Of a stretch of 64,000 nucleotides of DNA, positions 10,118 through 20,426 are shown piece by piece. The stretch lies in NCBI GenBank assembly GCA_963575745.1, contig CAUYUJ010016493.1, positions 812,070 through 876,069 of the forward strand, in the 5' to 3' direction. Origin of the DNA: Prorocentrum cordatum (taxonomy: Eukaryota; Sar; Dinophyceae; Prorocentrales; Prorocentraceae). Made by a program: the position numbers and the translations under genes. The notes below the pieces were generated by a model. That model ran no database searches and was not told where the DNA came from. It worked only from the letters and a program-made list of their open reading frames with translations. Every line of letters starts with the position of its first letter. Within the stretch, counting starts at the first letter, position 1.

Positions 10118-10375
10118 ATCGCGCTGGGAAGCTCCCAGCGGTCAGCGCCACCGCGGCCGCGCCGGGCGCGCCAGACGATCCGACCGCTCCGCGCGCGAGC
10201 CTCCGCGCGCGGCAGCGCGGCCGCAGCGAGGCGCCGGCCAGCGCCAAGCGGCCATCGCAAGCGTCGCCGCGGTAGGGTTTGGGAGGAGGAGGAGGAGGAG
10301 GAGGAGGAGGAGGAGGAGTTGCGGGTGGGTGGGTGGGATGTTTGCGCGAGCATGGGGGTTGACAACTCACCGCGA
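10118..10375 (+). repeat. Dispersed GC-rich repeat, copy 1 (partner 55180-55405)
   Basis: Shares CGCGCTGGGAAG, CATCGC(G)GCCGCG, CCGCTC(C/T)GCGCGCGAGC, TTGCGGGTGGG and GTTGACAACT with 55180-55405 in the same order. Copy 1 carries an extra (GGA)n at 10285-10317. A fragment of the 3' end appears near 58615-58650. Confidence 0.65.
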
Positions 10376-10379
10376 ACAA

Positions 10380-10560
10380 GGATGAATTGCACAAAATAGG
10401 TTGCACCACACACACAGTGCACATCGGAGATTGCACCTCATAGGTCGCACAGAGTAGATTGCGTGACACCAGTGGCACAACGCAGATTGAACCATCTAGG
10501 TTGCACCACACATACCCATTGCTCCACAAGCATTGCACCACATGTTGCGCCAAATTCTAG
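10380..10560 (+). repeat. Degenerate GCACCACATRGATT repeat
   Basis: About ten loosely spaced variants of (T)TGCACCACA(C/T)A with ATAGGTTGC linkers. The same motif family occurs at 9270-9300, 57796-57845 and 58875-59190. No coding frame fits. Confidence 0.6.
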
Positions 10561-10834
10561 AAGCACCAATTTCTAGAAAGCACACGGCGTGGGGCCCACG
10601 TTGTCTACCAGTGTCTGTTCTAATGTTATGGGCAAACGATGGATGCGAGGCGTGGGTCGAGAGGCCGTCCCCGGGTTGCTGGGATTATTTTTGAAGGGGA
10701 TGTCTATGAGTTGTTTGTTTATGTTCCCTTACAATGTTGAAGAAGTTGTCCCCAGGCTTCCTGGCCTTGATTCCCAACCGTTGCGAAGAGGTTGTATTCG
10801 TATTGTTTGGTGTTGGTGTCAAGCGATACCAATT
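10561..10834. other. Unassigned sequence
   Basis: I see no gene, RNA or repeat with confidence here. Confidence 0.5.
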
Positions 10835-11075
10835 AACGTCAAGCAACGCCACGCAACGCCAAGCACTGCTAAGCAACGCCAAGCAACGCAAGCAACGCAA
10901 AGCAGCGCCAAGCGACGACAACCAACGCCAAGCTACGCCATGCAACGCCAAGCAATACCAGGCAATGCCAAGCAACGCCAAGCAATACCAAGCAACGCCA
11001 AGCAACGCCAACACTTGCAAAAGCAATGCAAAGTATTGCAATGGCAAGCAGATCAACGCAATGCTAAGCAACGGC
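10835..11075 (+). repeat. 10-nt tandem repeat AAGCAACGCC
   Basis: About twenty variants of CCAAGCAACG/ CCAAGCAATG in register, giving a clear 10-nt period. A second, more degenerate block lies at 15095-15195, just before the glycosyltransferase gene. A 10-nt period cannot hold a coding phase, and the frames through it are incidental. Confidence 0.8.
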
Positions 11076-12790
11076 AGACAGTGCCGTTTAGGAAGCGTTC
11101 CCCTAATTGGGGCCGCGCTGTGCTCCTACATATTCTGTTCCAGAGAGCTACGAAGAGAGTGTATATCCCTCTCCCGGAAGGGTTGGGTGGATCAACGCTG
11201 GCGCCGCTCGGAATGCGGGCAGTCAACATCCCAGAGAGATGGCGAGCGTTCAGCGGGCACCGCATGTATTGGCGGGCTTCCGCGGATGGAGCGGCAAGAA
11301 CGGCCGAAGCACAAACGTTTTAATCAGGGCTTCCACCCACACGCAACATAGCCATGCAAACGTGCAGCAAAGACCGCAGCTATTCCATCGGGCTAACGTC
11401 GGTGGAGTCCGGCGCCTCTGTGGCTCAAGCCCTCGAGAGTTCCCAGACGCCGCAGCTCATGATCACGCCCACTTCGTGCTACTACTCCCTGGCGCTCCCC
11501 AGGCGGCCTGGACGGGTGCGCCGACATTCCCTGAGTGTTCGGGGGTGGCGAGCAGTCATGTGGGCGTCCCAGATGGGCTCCGAGCAGATGGGATCGGAGG
11601 ATCGCGCTGCATCGCCGATGCATTGGCGATACTGCTCGATGTGGAGCCCGATTTTCTTCACGCCGACGTCGGCGATGCATCGCCGACGTCGCCGATGCAT
11701 TACCGACACATCGGCGATGCATCAGCGATGCAGCGCGTCCCTCCGACCCCAACTACTCGGACTCTATTTGAGAGGCCTCTAAGTCAGATTTGCCGATGCA
11801 GCACTCGGCCGTGCGTTGGATGCTCCTGGGACTGCGCGCGCTGGCCACGGCAGCGCTGCTGGGTGACGACCGGAGCGGGCAATCAACAGAGGGCTGGCTG
11901 GACGATCCCGGGTGCGACGCGCTGTCGTACCTGCAGGTTGCGGGGGGAGCCCAAACGGTGTGGTGACCACAGCGTAGTGAGTCGGTGTAGATTCGGGGTC
12001 ACCGCACGGTTTTGGGGCCCAAGTCGTGTCCCGAGAACGTCTCGGGCGACCGGGGCCCCCAGGGCGACAAGGCCATGCGGAGGCGGACCACACGGTGAGG
12101 TGATTCCCCAAACAGTGCTTGCTCTGAAGAGGTCCTAGCGGAAATTGAAAGCCTTGACGACAGTGTCCCGCCGATGTTGGTAGCCGGCTGGGTTCCCAAG
12201 CTCCCAGCCCCGGGTTCCCGGGTTCCTGGTCATTGGTTCCGGGCAGATTTCTGTGGGTTCCGGGTTCCTGGGCTCCCGGTCGATCTCCTTATCAATCACT
12301 GTATCGATCCCATTGCAAAGCATCCATTGATTGGGGTCTTTCTCTGGTGTAATCCCAGACATCCAGCTGCTCCAATTTTTTGGTGCGTGGACTCCACAGG
12401 TCCAGACCACTTCTCCAGGGACGGCCTTTCGTCCTGAGTCGTTATTTGACGCTCCCGAGGCCCGGCGAGGGCCCCCGGAGGCCGAAAAGTGCCAAAATCC
12501 AGCCGCTCCAGTTTTTTGGGAGCGTCGGATCTCTGGGAATTGGGGATCTCGAGGCCACCACGCTGTCCGGCACCGCGCGGTGTTGGGGGGCCCCGCAAGG
12601 TCCCGGAGCAGCTTGGCGCGGGCGGCGGCTGGAGGGGCCCGAGGCCCGCGCTCTCGGCGGGGGCACCCGCGGCGGTGCGCAGGCGGGCTCCCGCCGCGGG
12701 CGCGCCAGCGGGGCTGCGGCTGCAGGCCTGCCCAGGCGGCGCGCACAGGGGAGTCTAGGGCAGGGCGACAGGCGCGGCCCTGTCACGAGG
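11076..12790. other. Unassigned stretch with a 26-bp palindrome, CCGGGTTCC repeats and a GC island
   Basis: No gene is supported. 11665-11690 is a perfect 26-bp palindrome centred on GATGCATC, inside a patch of repeated CGGCGATGCAT (11600-11740). 12188-12280 repeats GGGTTCCCGGGTTCC. A 28-bp near-repeat (CCAG-C-GCTCCA-TTTTTTGG) sits at about 12362 and 12500. 12560-12790 is very GC-rich and could hold an exon, but I recognise no domain. Confidence 0.5.
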
Positions 12791-13505
12791 TTGAGGAGGA
12801 GGAGGAGGAGGAGGAGGAGGAGGAGGAGGAGGAGGAGGCGGGGGAGCAGGAGGAGGGAGGAGGAGGAGGAGGAGGAGGAGGAGGGAGGAGGAGGAGGAGG
12901 AGGAGGAGGAGGAGGAGGAGGAGGAGGAGGAGGAGGAGGAGGAGGAGGAGGAGGAGGAGGAGGAGGAGGAGGAGGAGGAGGAGGAGAGGAGGAGGAGGGG
13001 GAGGAGGAGGAGGAGGAGGAGGAGGAGGAGGAGGCGGAGGAGGAGAGGAGGAGGAGGAGAGAGGAGGAGGAGGAGGAGGAGGAGGAGGAGAGGAGGAGGA
13101 GGAGGAGGAGGAGGAGGAGGAGGAGGAGGAGGAGGAGGAGGAGGAGGAGAAGGAGGAGGAGAGAAGAAGGAGGAGGAGGAGGGAGGAGGAGGAAGGAGGA
13201 GGAGGAGGAGGAGGAGGAGGAGGGGGAGGAGGAGGAGGAGGAGGAGGAGGAGGAGGGGAGGAGGAGGAGGAGGAGGGAGGAGGAGGAGGAGGAGGAAGGA
13301 GGAGGAGGAGGAGGAGAGGAGGAGGAGGAGGGAGGAGGAGGAGGAGGAGGAGGAGGAGGAGGAGGAGAGGAGGTGGAGGAGGAGGAGGAGGAGGAGGAGG
13401 AGGAGGAGGAGGAGGAGGAGGTGGAGGGAGGAGGAGGAAGGAGGAGGAGGAGGAGGAGAGGAGGAGGAGGAGGAAGAGGGGGAGGGGGAGCAGCAGGAGG
13501 GGGAG
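12791..13505 (+). repeat. About 700-bp (GGA)n tract
   Basis: Almost uninterrupted GGA/GAG on the + strand, with occasional AGGC, GGTGG and GAAGG variants. It is the longest pure purine tract in the window. Frames give poly-Glu, poly-Arg or poly-Gly and, on the other strand, poly-Ser/Leu/Pro. Confidence 0.95.
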
Positions 13506-14459
13506 AGTGGGGGACGTCGAGGAGGGTGAATAAGAAGGGGGAGCGAGAGGGGGGGTCCTTAGAAGGGGCCAACCCCATCTCGGAAGCCTCTACGGAGGAG
13601 GCTTCTCGGAAGGCTGGAGGGCCTCCAGGAGGCGGGGCGCCTCGTTGGAAGGCCGCCTCACCACACCCCCGTCCCACGCCCTTTTGCGCGCCGCCGACTG
13701 CCGGACCCTGGCACCCATGGTTTTCATGATTGGTTTTGTATTTGCTGTTTCGGCTTTCGACTGCTTCTGGCACGTGAAGTCCCCCATGCCCAAAGACTGT
13801 GCGAAACTGGTAGGCTTCAGCGAGCAGGAGCCAGACACTTGAGACGTGGCGCCCCACAAAAGACGAGCTTCTAATCATCAAAGCCAGCTAGCGCGATATT
13901 CTCGTTCATTCGCGTTTCCCTTGCTCATCATTGCTTTCCTCTTCCTCACGTTCCTCCACTTCATATTTCTCGTTGTCCTCGTCCACCTCATCCTGCTCAT
14001 CCTCATCATCGTCGTCATAATATTGCTTCGAGGGTGGTGAAAAAATGCTCATTTGGAGAAGAATAAGAAGAACGATGAGGAGTAAGAGGGAGATGAGGAC
14101 GAGAGCGTGGGGGTGGGGAGAATTACGAGGGAGAACGAGGAGGAGGAGAAGAATCCTAGAGGGAGATCCGGCGGGGAAGAACATACTGTTACATAAGCAT
14201 ACATAGAGATTACCCGTGGGAAGAGGAGAAACAGGACCACGGCAAACAAAAGGTCCCCGAACAAAGCTACAATACGCCCACCCGTCCCAATCACCCTCTC
14301 CACAGGCCCCATACACGAATTCTTTTCCACTGTGGGAAGTGCCCCCTTTGAAAGACGAGGTCCCCATGGTTCTGCAATTCAGGCGCGGCGAGGTCCCCGT
14401 TTTGACAATAAGTTGCCATCCACGCTTCTAGCTAGAAGGACGGTGACGATGTATGATCA
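13506..14459. other. No recognisable gene
   Basis: Mixed purine-rich sequence to about 13560, then ordinary sequence and a pyrimidine-rich stretch at 13905-14010. Nothing I can assign. Confidence 0.5.
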
Positions 14460-14700
14460 TGAAATGCAAGGAAGTATTGCGCGAGAGCCCCGCCTTGAAA
14501 AAGAGCTGCTCCCAATCCGAGCAATGTTTGTCCAAAAGGCGCCTGGTCATCAAACCTGAGGAAGTCTTAAGCGAGAGCCCCGATTCGAAAAGGAGCCGCC
14601 CTCCATGAATTGCACTTTCCGGATAGCAAAGATCAGCAGAGTCTCAAGCGAAACGCTCGTTTTGAAGATGGACCGCCCTGCATCCGCGTAACGGCTTGAA
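14460..14700 (+). repeat. Degenerate repeat GCGAGAGCCCCG...TTGAAAA...CCGCCC, three units
   Basis: Three units near 14470, 14560 and 14640 share GCGAGAGCCCCG, then TTGAAAA-GGA, then CCGCCC(T)-CATCCG. At least four further units occur at 25845-26280. Spacing is irregular (about 75-90 bp). No function is evident. Confidence 0.6.
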
Positions 14701-15221
14701 GTTGTTTATGTAGTTAGGTTTGCCTAAGCGGTTCTTGCTTGTCTTGTGAAAGAACCAGTGGGTGCGGGGTGCCAGTTCAGAGGCAGCCCCCGACGTTGCT
14801 CGGTTGCCTGGTCTTGGTGTTGTTTAGGCGGTGTTCGGGTTCCCTTGTTTTGTCCGTCCTGCGCGGCAAAGTCGTTACATTCTGTCACAACGGACGAGCA
14901 CGCAGGACATGGCGCATTGATGTACAAGAATAAGTGCCCGCCTATCTTCTCAAGGATGGCCGGGTGGGATTGCAGGAAAGGAAGTGTTTGTCCCTTGGGT
15001 TCCCCGGTCCTCATTCGGTTCCCCGATTTTGTCCCTTGCATTTCTTTCTCGGGTTCCTTGGCCTTGTTTTGTGGGGGTGCCCCAGTCGTTGCATTGCCGA
15101 GCAATGCCGAGGAATGCCAGCACTGCCAAGGAATGCCCATCATTGCAGAGCAACGCCAAGCAATGCGAAGCGATGCCAATCAATATCAAGCAATGCTTTG
15201 CATCGCGTTAGTTCGCGTTAG
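14701..15221 (+). other. Upstream region of the retrogene, with 10-nt repeat block
   Basis: 14701-15094 shows no gene. 15095-15195 repeats GCCAAGCAATGC-like 10-mers related to 10835-11075. 15203-15219 holds a short direct repeat GCGTTAGTTCGCGTTAG. Confidence 0.55.
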
Positions 15222-15242
15222 TTTGGCTCAAGTTGGCTCAAG
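15222..15242 (+). other. Tandem relic of the dinoflagellate spliced-leader 3' end
   Basis: TTTGGCTCAAG (15222-15232) is followed directly by TTGGCTCAAG (15233-15242). The dinoflagellate spliced leader ends in CCATTTTGGCTCAAG. Genomic tandem relics arise when a trans-spliced mRNA is reverse-transcribed, reinserted, expressed and trans-spliced again. The relic lies 73 nt before the ATG of an intronless gene, as expected for a retroposed 5' UTR. It is the only tandem copy seen in the window. Confidence 0.7.
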
Positions 15243-15315
15243 CCGACTTCACGCCGGCTGACCGTAACAGTACACTCCCTTGAAGCCCGCCAGCCGAGGC
15301 TGCGCCCGTCCTCCC

Positions 15316-16779
15316 ATGCGCCCCGTGGTGGCTGCAGTGCTGCCGGCACTGGCGGCGGCCGTGCTCACCAGGAGACCAGCCGACCAGCAGCCGCAGGTGG
15401 ACGCGCGGCCTGGCTACGACCGCACTGAGGATGTGCGCAACGCGACCCAGGTGACGGTGCTGCTGCCCTCGCTCTCCGAGCCGGAGCTCGTCGAGGCGCT
15501 CAGGGTCATGTTCGAGAGGGCCCGCCGGCCTTCGCGCGTCCTCGTCGGCGTGGTGCAGCAGAGCTCCCGGGCGCGGCAGGCCGCGCTGGAGGCGCCGCTG
15601 GCCGCCCGCCTCTGCGGCGCGCTGGGGGCGCTGCCGGGCGCGCGGGAGAACGCGCGCCAGTCGCTCGCTGCCTGCGGTGAGGCCCAGCGCGTCCGCATGT
15701 ACCACATGGCCGCGCCGCGGGCCGAGGGCCCCACCGGCAATCGTGGGCGGCAGCAGATGCTGCTCGGGGACGCCGACGAGCTCGAGGACTTCTGCATGCG
15801 CATCGACGCAAGCGCCGTCTTCTCCGAGGGCTGGGACGAGAGGGCCGCGCGGCAGTGGGCCGAGACGGACAACGAGTACGTGGTGCTGCCGCCCGCGGCC
15901 TCGGAGGCGCTCCTGGAGACCGGCCAGTCTGCGCCCGTGTGGCCTGGGAACAGCGGCAACAGCTGGGCTCAGGAGGTCGCCGAGCGCGGATCCGTGCCGG
16001 TGATCGTGCCGGGCGCGGGGCGCGACGACGGTTGCCACAGGCGCTGGCTCTCGGCGTTCCGCGATCGACTCGAGTTGGTCGTCCAGTCTTCCGCTCTGCC
16101 AGTCGACAACGAGCTCGTCGAGCCTCCGCGTCTCCGCCTCCACGTCTCCTCCATCGGGGGCGTGGGGACCACGGGCATCATGCGAGAGCTGATGCGGCTG
16201 CAGCCCCCGATTGCCACCAATCATCGCGGCGACGTGGACAAGGTGAAACACATCCCGTTCGGTGACCGGATCCGACAAAGGGCTCCCGATAAGATCTTGT
16301 ACATTTACGGGGACCCCGTCAAGGCAGTCATATCTTTGGACAAGAGAGGTTGGCTGCGCAACCAGGCATTCAAAGTTCGTAGTGATAAGTGGCCGAAGAA
16401 TGAATCGGCAGACAAGAACAATTTGTCGGCGTGGTTAAACGACCCAGGTGGTGATTTTCTCCAGATCGAGCGGCATTTCGGCTCCTTCTACCACCAGTGC
16501 GAGTTCCCAGTCGCGTTCCTATTCATCAACGAGAAGACGGAGCATTTGGACGAGCTTGCAGATTTTCTAGAGACGAACAAGTCCGAGGTTTCCAGAGTTC
16601 TTCAACCATGGAAGGCTGCGAGGATGGCGATGGATTCCTACGAGTTGGTGGAGCCTGACTCCTCGACATTCGACTACGATGGGGTCAGGGATCAAATCGC
16701 GGATAAACTAAAGGGTGCCATATCAAAGTTCAAGGCATTGCCCGGATTCAAGACTGTAATCCCAGGCAAGGATTGCTAG
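15316..16779 (+). CDS. GlcNAc-type glycosyltransferase domain fused to a sulfotransferase-like domain (487 aa)
   Basis: Start ATG 15316 is the first in frame; the frame upstream reaches only a TTG at 15280. A hydrophobic stretch (VVAAVLPALAAAVL, residues about 4-17) may be a signal anchor, implying a secretory/Golgi location. Residues about 40-265 fit the GlcNAc glycosyltransferase family (UDP-sugar dependent, Skp1-modifying type): TQVTVLLPSL, RPSRVLVGVVQQ, GNRGRQQMLLGDADE, then the R-I-D triad at 162-164 with GWDERAARQW. Residues about 275-480 look like a P-loop sulfotransferase: IGGVGTTG (280-287) for the 5'-phosphosulfate loop and ILYIYGDPVKAVISL (from about 327) for the 3'-phosphate site. 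Intronless; with the leader relic it reads as a retrogene. GC content drops near 16200, at the domain junction. Catalysis by the second domain is inferred. Confidence 0.75.
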   Translation: MRPVVAAVLPALAAAVLTRRPADQQPQVDARPGYDRTEDVRNATQVTVLLPSLSEPELVEALRVMFERARRPSRVLVGVVQQSSRARQAALEAPLAARLCGALGALPGARENARQSLAACGEAQRVRMYHMAAPRAEGPTGNRGRQQMLLGDADELEDFCMRIDASAVFSEGWDERAARQWAETDNEYVVLPPAASEALLETGQSAPVWPGNSGNSWAQEVAERGSVPVIVPGAGRDDGCHRRWLSAFRDRLELVVQSSALPVDNELVEPPRLRLHVSSIGGVGTTGIMRELMRLQPPIATNHRGDVDKVKHIPFGDRIRQRAPDKILYIYGDPVKAVISLDKRGWLRNQAFKVRSDKWPKNESADKNNLSAWLNDPGGDFLQIERHFGSFYHQCEFPVAFLFINEKTEHLDELADFLETNKSEVSRVLQPWKAARMAMDSYELVEPDSSTFDYDGVRDQIADKLKGAISKFKALPGFKTVIPGKDC

Positions 16780-17465
16780 AAGTAGTATGTATGATCTTCT
16801 TGCTCGTCATCTCACATCTTATCGTCATCACCATCATCCTCATTATTCTTGTCCTCGTCCCGCTTCCAACCGCCTGGCCGCGCCGTGTTGCTTCCGAGCT
16901 AGTCGACAGCCTCGCCGACTATTTGTAAGCCGTTTCGCTTGCTACTTCTAACAAGGCCGCGCTGCCGCGTACCATACAAAAAAAAGAACTGATTTGAGTT
17001 GCTTTGGAACTGAAGACCCCTGATCGGGGTCGCGGTATTTTTACGCCTAGTGTTCGGTGTACTTTGTTTTAAACAGATAGCCCCGCTGGTTTGGGGGAGG
17101 TCAGTGGTCCGTCTTGGTCTCCCCCGATTCCTCTCCTTCAATCCCTCAATCCGAGGATTGAGGAAGAATGATTCGTCCCGCGCAGTCTCTGGGCTCGCGA
17201 GGCGCTGGCAACAAAGGAGAGATCCGTGCGCGCGTTCCTCTTTTGCGTCTTCGCGCTCGTCAGTCGCATGGCAAACGGGAAAATGTTAGCCTTGGGGCCG
17301 ACGCGATAAGGTGACTTGTCGTTTACGTCGCCACGGCTGGATTCAATATTTTGTTATTGGAACTTGGCCACCTTCGACGGCGAGCAAGGGCCTTAACTCA
17401 AGGGCGCCAGCTTTAGCCCGAAGGCTGAAGCAACTCCAACTTCAGGTCACCAGCCGACGCAATGC
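16780..17465. other. 3' flank of retrogene, unassigned
   Basis: AT-richer sequence with short CATCATC runs near 16810-16850. No polyA tail is obvious after the stop at 16777-16779. No gene is recognised. Confidence 0.5.
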
Positions 17466-18628
17466 TACGCACTCAGTAAGGTCGAGACTTCGGGCACGCT
17501 AGAAGCAAACCTCGAGGCCATCATCTCCGATACGTCTTTCGGCACCGGGAACGCACAACATGCTGTCCGATGACAGGCACCGGGGCACGGACAAGCCCCA
17601 CCGGTAGACCGCGCTGACGGCAAACGGCAAAGGCAACGGTCACCCCCAAACCGCCACGAGTTCTTGAAGGGGCTCGCGCGGCAAGGCAACCTGCCGCCAG
17701 CACAGGCACGGCCGGATCCCGAATGGACTCGGAGGGAGGATGTCTAACCCTTACCCCATGGCACCTAAGCGTGGGAATCAGGAAGCTCCTGCGGGTAGAC
17801 CCGCAGAGCCAAGAAACCCTCGCGTACCCACCTGACCGAGCGCGACAGGTTTCACCTCGTGGTGTAGACCAAAAATTGCAGGATACGCAAGTCGCAGCAG
17901 GGCCACTTGCCGCTGCCCCCACCCTCACAATCAGGGGCGATTTCGACCGATGACATGCTCCAGCACATGAGCGAACAGACCGCGATTGCGCAACAGCAGG
18001 CGCTGCAGAGGCAGAGCAACAAGTTCGCATAGCAACAATATGCTCTGGTTCACAGAGTGCGTTCGTCCTGCGAGAGGTCCGCACATGCGTCACAAACGCA
18101 GGAAGAACGTAGTGATGACCCACAGCCACGGGCTGTCGTTGGCGAAATAGTAGCGGCAAACGCTGAAGACAGATACAGTAGGGGTCTTGAAGAAGGAACC
18201 CTTTTCGTTGGGGAGGGGCTCGGTGTACCTTGATTGTTTCAAAGTTTGCCTCAGGCTTTCCTTCTGTTTTCGACCGGAAATCGAAGGTTAACTTATTGGG
18301 AAAAAGGGGCCTCGCTCCTTATTTGGGGTTCCTTGGGTCAACGCCCCGACTGTATGCAGGCCAACGAGTGCCCGGCCAAGGGGTCACACACCTCATCGAG
18401 CGCGTCAGTGTTGTAGAAAACCTTCTACAGCACCAACAATTTCAGATCGGAGCTGATAGTGTAGAGACGGTGTCGGGCAGCTCTCACTGGCATCGAACGA
18501 ACGAGCAACGCAGTTGGATCAGAACAATATTGACCGATCTATGCGAGTGGAGCTTGCTGCAGCATGGTGGATGGACCCAAGCAACACGCGGAGCAGCTGA
18601 TACAGCATCCAAGACGCAAGAAATGTGA
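17466..18628 (+). pseudogene. Decayed gag-like or unassigned protein frame, split by a MITE
   Basis: Codons from 17466 read as protein-like text (YALSKVETSGTLEANLEAII) through TGA at about 17571 to ...WTRREDV. A separate frame starts MSNPYPMAPKRGNQEAPAG at ATG 17740. From about 17885 the first frame resumes (STDDMLQHMSEQTAIAQQQA), with TAG at 18030-18032, up to 18175. Past the MITE the text continues in another frame (GQGVTHLIERVSVVENLL) to TGA at 18626-18628. Glutamine-rich coiled-coil content and a fresh ATG suggest a retroelement gag, but I cannot name the family. The frame breaks make it non-functional. Confidence 0.5.
18176..18352. mobile_element. 177-bp MITE, family with CAGT...ACTG ends, copy 1
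   Basis: Left end CAGTAGGGGTCTTGAAGAAG; the reverse complement of the right end begins CAGTCGGGGCGTTGACCCAA, so the terminal inverted repeats are about 27 bp and imperfect. TA flanks both sides (18174-18175, 18353-18354). CAGT next to TA is the Tc1/mariner terminus signature. The copy at 45780-45955 has the same ends and about 85% similar interior. Removing element plus one TA (179 bp) rejoins the surrounding protein-like frame. Confidence 0.85.
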
Positions 18629-19193
18629 TCATCGATTCGATCGCTTACCTACAGGAAAGACTGGACAGCACTGACGGACAGTGCTCAGCAAATGGCGGCG
18701 TGATTCATTTGCAAGAACCTCTGTGTCTGGATACACAGGGCACGAGTTAGTCAGCGCAAATCTGAGCGACCAGGTGAAGGACAACAGCGACCTTAACCCT
18801 GAAAATGTGGACAGGATCCGCAGCGAGGCCGCCGCCGAGCTGGGCGGGGCGAAGATGGAGCGGGAACGCGCGACGAGAACTGTCAATCACCCACACACGG
18901 CGGCTCCACCCTGCTGCAACGGCAAGGCAACCCTCACCCGTCACTGGACACGCTGGCCCACACGGGCGCGGGGCGGAGGCCAGTTTGGCAGTCCCGTCCC
19001 CGCTCGTCCCCCCCGCTCGCCAGCTCTCGGGGGGCCTCCGAGCTCCGACGTCGCCGAAGGAAAACCGCTGGGCTGTTCGACAGAATCCATCCGAATGATG
19101 TATCGGGCGTGGTCGATACGTGAGGGCCCCGGGGGCCGAAACGGGACGAGAGGGCCCGACGCGATATCCCATCGGCTCCAGGAGGAGGAGGAG

Positions 19194-19230
<37 letters not shown>

Positions 19231-20361
19231 GAGGGCTCGAGGGTTTGCGTTGGTCGGGCCCGATTTGCTCGTGGCCTGCCTTCGCGCTGGATCCGCGGGA
19301 GGCAGCCCGCTTCCCAAGCCGGGCGCCCGCAGAGGCGCGAGGATGACCCGCGCGTCGCGCTCGGCTGCTCGAGCCGCAGCGCTGCCGTTCTTGTCCAGGG
19401 TGCGGCGCCGGAGCGCGAAGCGCGAAGATAGTTGACCCGGTGTGTGCGTGCCCAGCGTGCTTACTCCAAATCTCCTATCTGTCGACACCCCCCCTAGAAG
19501 ACCAGACCCCTCCAAATGCGACCCACTATTCCGGACCCCCCTCTTCGACGGGGCGCTTGAATAAAAACCGGACCCCCTTGAGCTCCACTCCAAAGGAAGC
19601 GCCCTAATAAACCGGATCCCCCCAGTGACCAAGAAGGCGCCCTGAAAAACCGGACCCGGGTGACGATTGATAAGGGCTTTGGAGTAAGGCGACCCGTTAT
19701 TTTTGCGGGTCCAGGTCCGTCGGTTTCGGTCCCAGGCCGTTTTCACGAAGGGAAGGTCATATAAAGGGAGGTTTGTCCACCGCCGAGGCGACCCAGGTGA
19801 CCTCGACCCAGACATCGTCGCGTCGCGCGGAGGGAAGCGCGACGAGTCGTTTTTGTTGCCGTTTTCAGCCTCTGGGGGCCGTCGCTGGGCCGTGTGGCCG
19901 TCAAGAGCTACTGGGGATGACGGAGAGAGTTTGGGGCAGAGGAGGTCGGGACCTTTGGGGGGCCCGCATCGGGGAGAAAGAGACGACGGCAAGCGGGAGG
20001 GAGGACGGAGGAGAGGGGTGAGATGGAGGTCTGAGGGGGAGAGGAGGCGCCTTCGTGTAGTTCTAAGCCAGACGTGGCCCAGTCAACACATAGCCTGGGG
20101 GCGATGTGTTGACCAATGTTTGCATTTGTTTCTTCTTTTGTGCCACATGGTTTCGTCCAAAACCCCCTTGTAGGAGGACAGGCCCGACCTAAGTGTAGCT
20201 CCCTCAACAGATGTGGCAGCGACCTGAGTGTAGCGACCCAAGCGTAGCTCCCTCAACACATGTGTAGTGCGACCTAAGTGTAGCGACCGAAGTGTAGCTC
20301 CCTCCACAGATGTGGTGACGGCGTCGCGGGCGGCGGCAATGGCGTGCCGCCCGCCGCCGAG
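18629..20361. other. Intergenic: protein-like scraps, (CAG)n and two short repeat sets
   Basis: 18741-18870 has protein-like text (DLNPENVDRIRSEAAAELGG) that may belong to the decayed frame upstream. 19198-19228 is (CAG)10. 19490-19660 has three units around CGCCCT-AA-AAACCGGACCC. 20170-20310 repeats CGACC-AAGTGTAGC with CTCCCTCAACAGATGTG. No complete gene. Confidence 0.5.
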
Positions 20362-20426
20362 GCCTGCGGGTGTGCGGCGTGGAGATCCTGCCGGACGCGC
20401 AGTCCCTGCACGGGGCGCCGTTCCAG
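20362..20426 (+). CDS. SpoU/TrmH-family RNA 2'-O-methyltransferase, exon a (GVEI segment)
   Basis: Encodes LRVCGVEI then LPDAQSLHGAPFQ, the segment that in eukaryotic SpoU (SPOUT class) methyltransferases precedes the GNEG motif. An AG at 20360-20361 is the only AG after the in-frame TGA at 20316, fixing the acceptor. The exon ends CAG with a GC donor (GCGGGG, 20427). Its last codon Q joins in phase to the G that opens the exon at 37603, giving the family's PF-G-TAF order. Introns of this length and GC donors fit dinoflagellates. The upstream exon with the N-R-A motif was not found. Assignment rests on motif order over four exons. Confidence 0.6.

Noticed and set aside
12331-13881. Very long frames (400-480 codons) across 12.3-13.9 kb on both strands
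   Set aside because: They are translations of (GGA)n: poly-Glu, poly-Arg, poly-Gly on one strand and poly-Ser/Leu/Pro on the other, open in all frames.
15238-16278. 346-codon - strand frame over the glycosyltransferase gene
   Set aside because: Shadow of the + strand CDS, which has recognisable domains.
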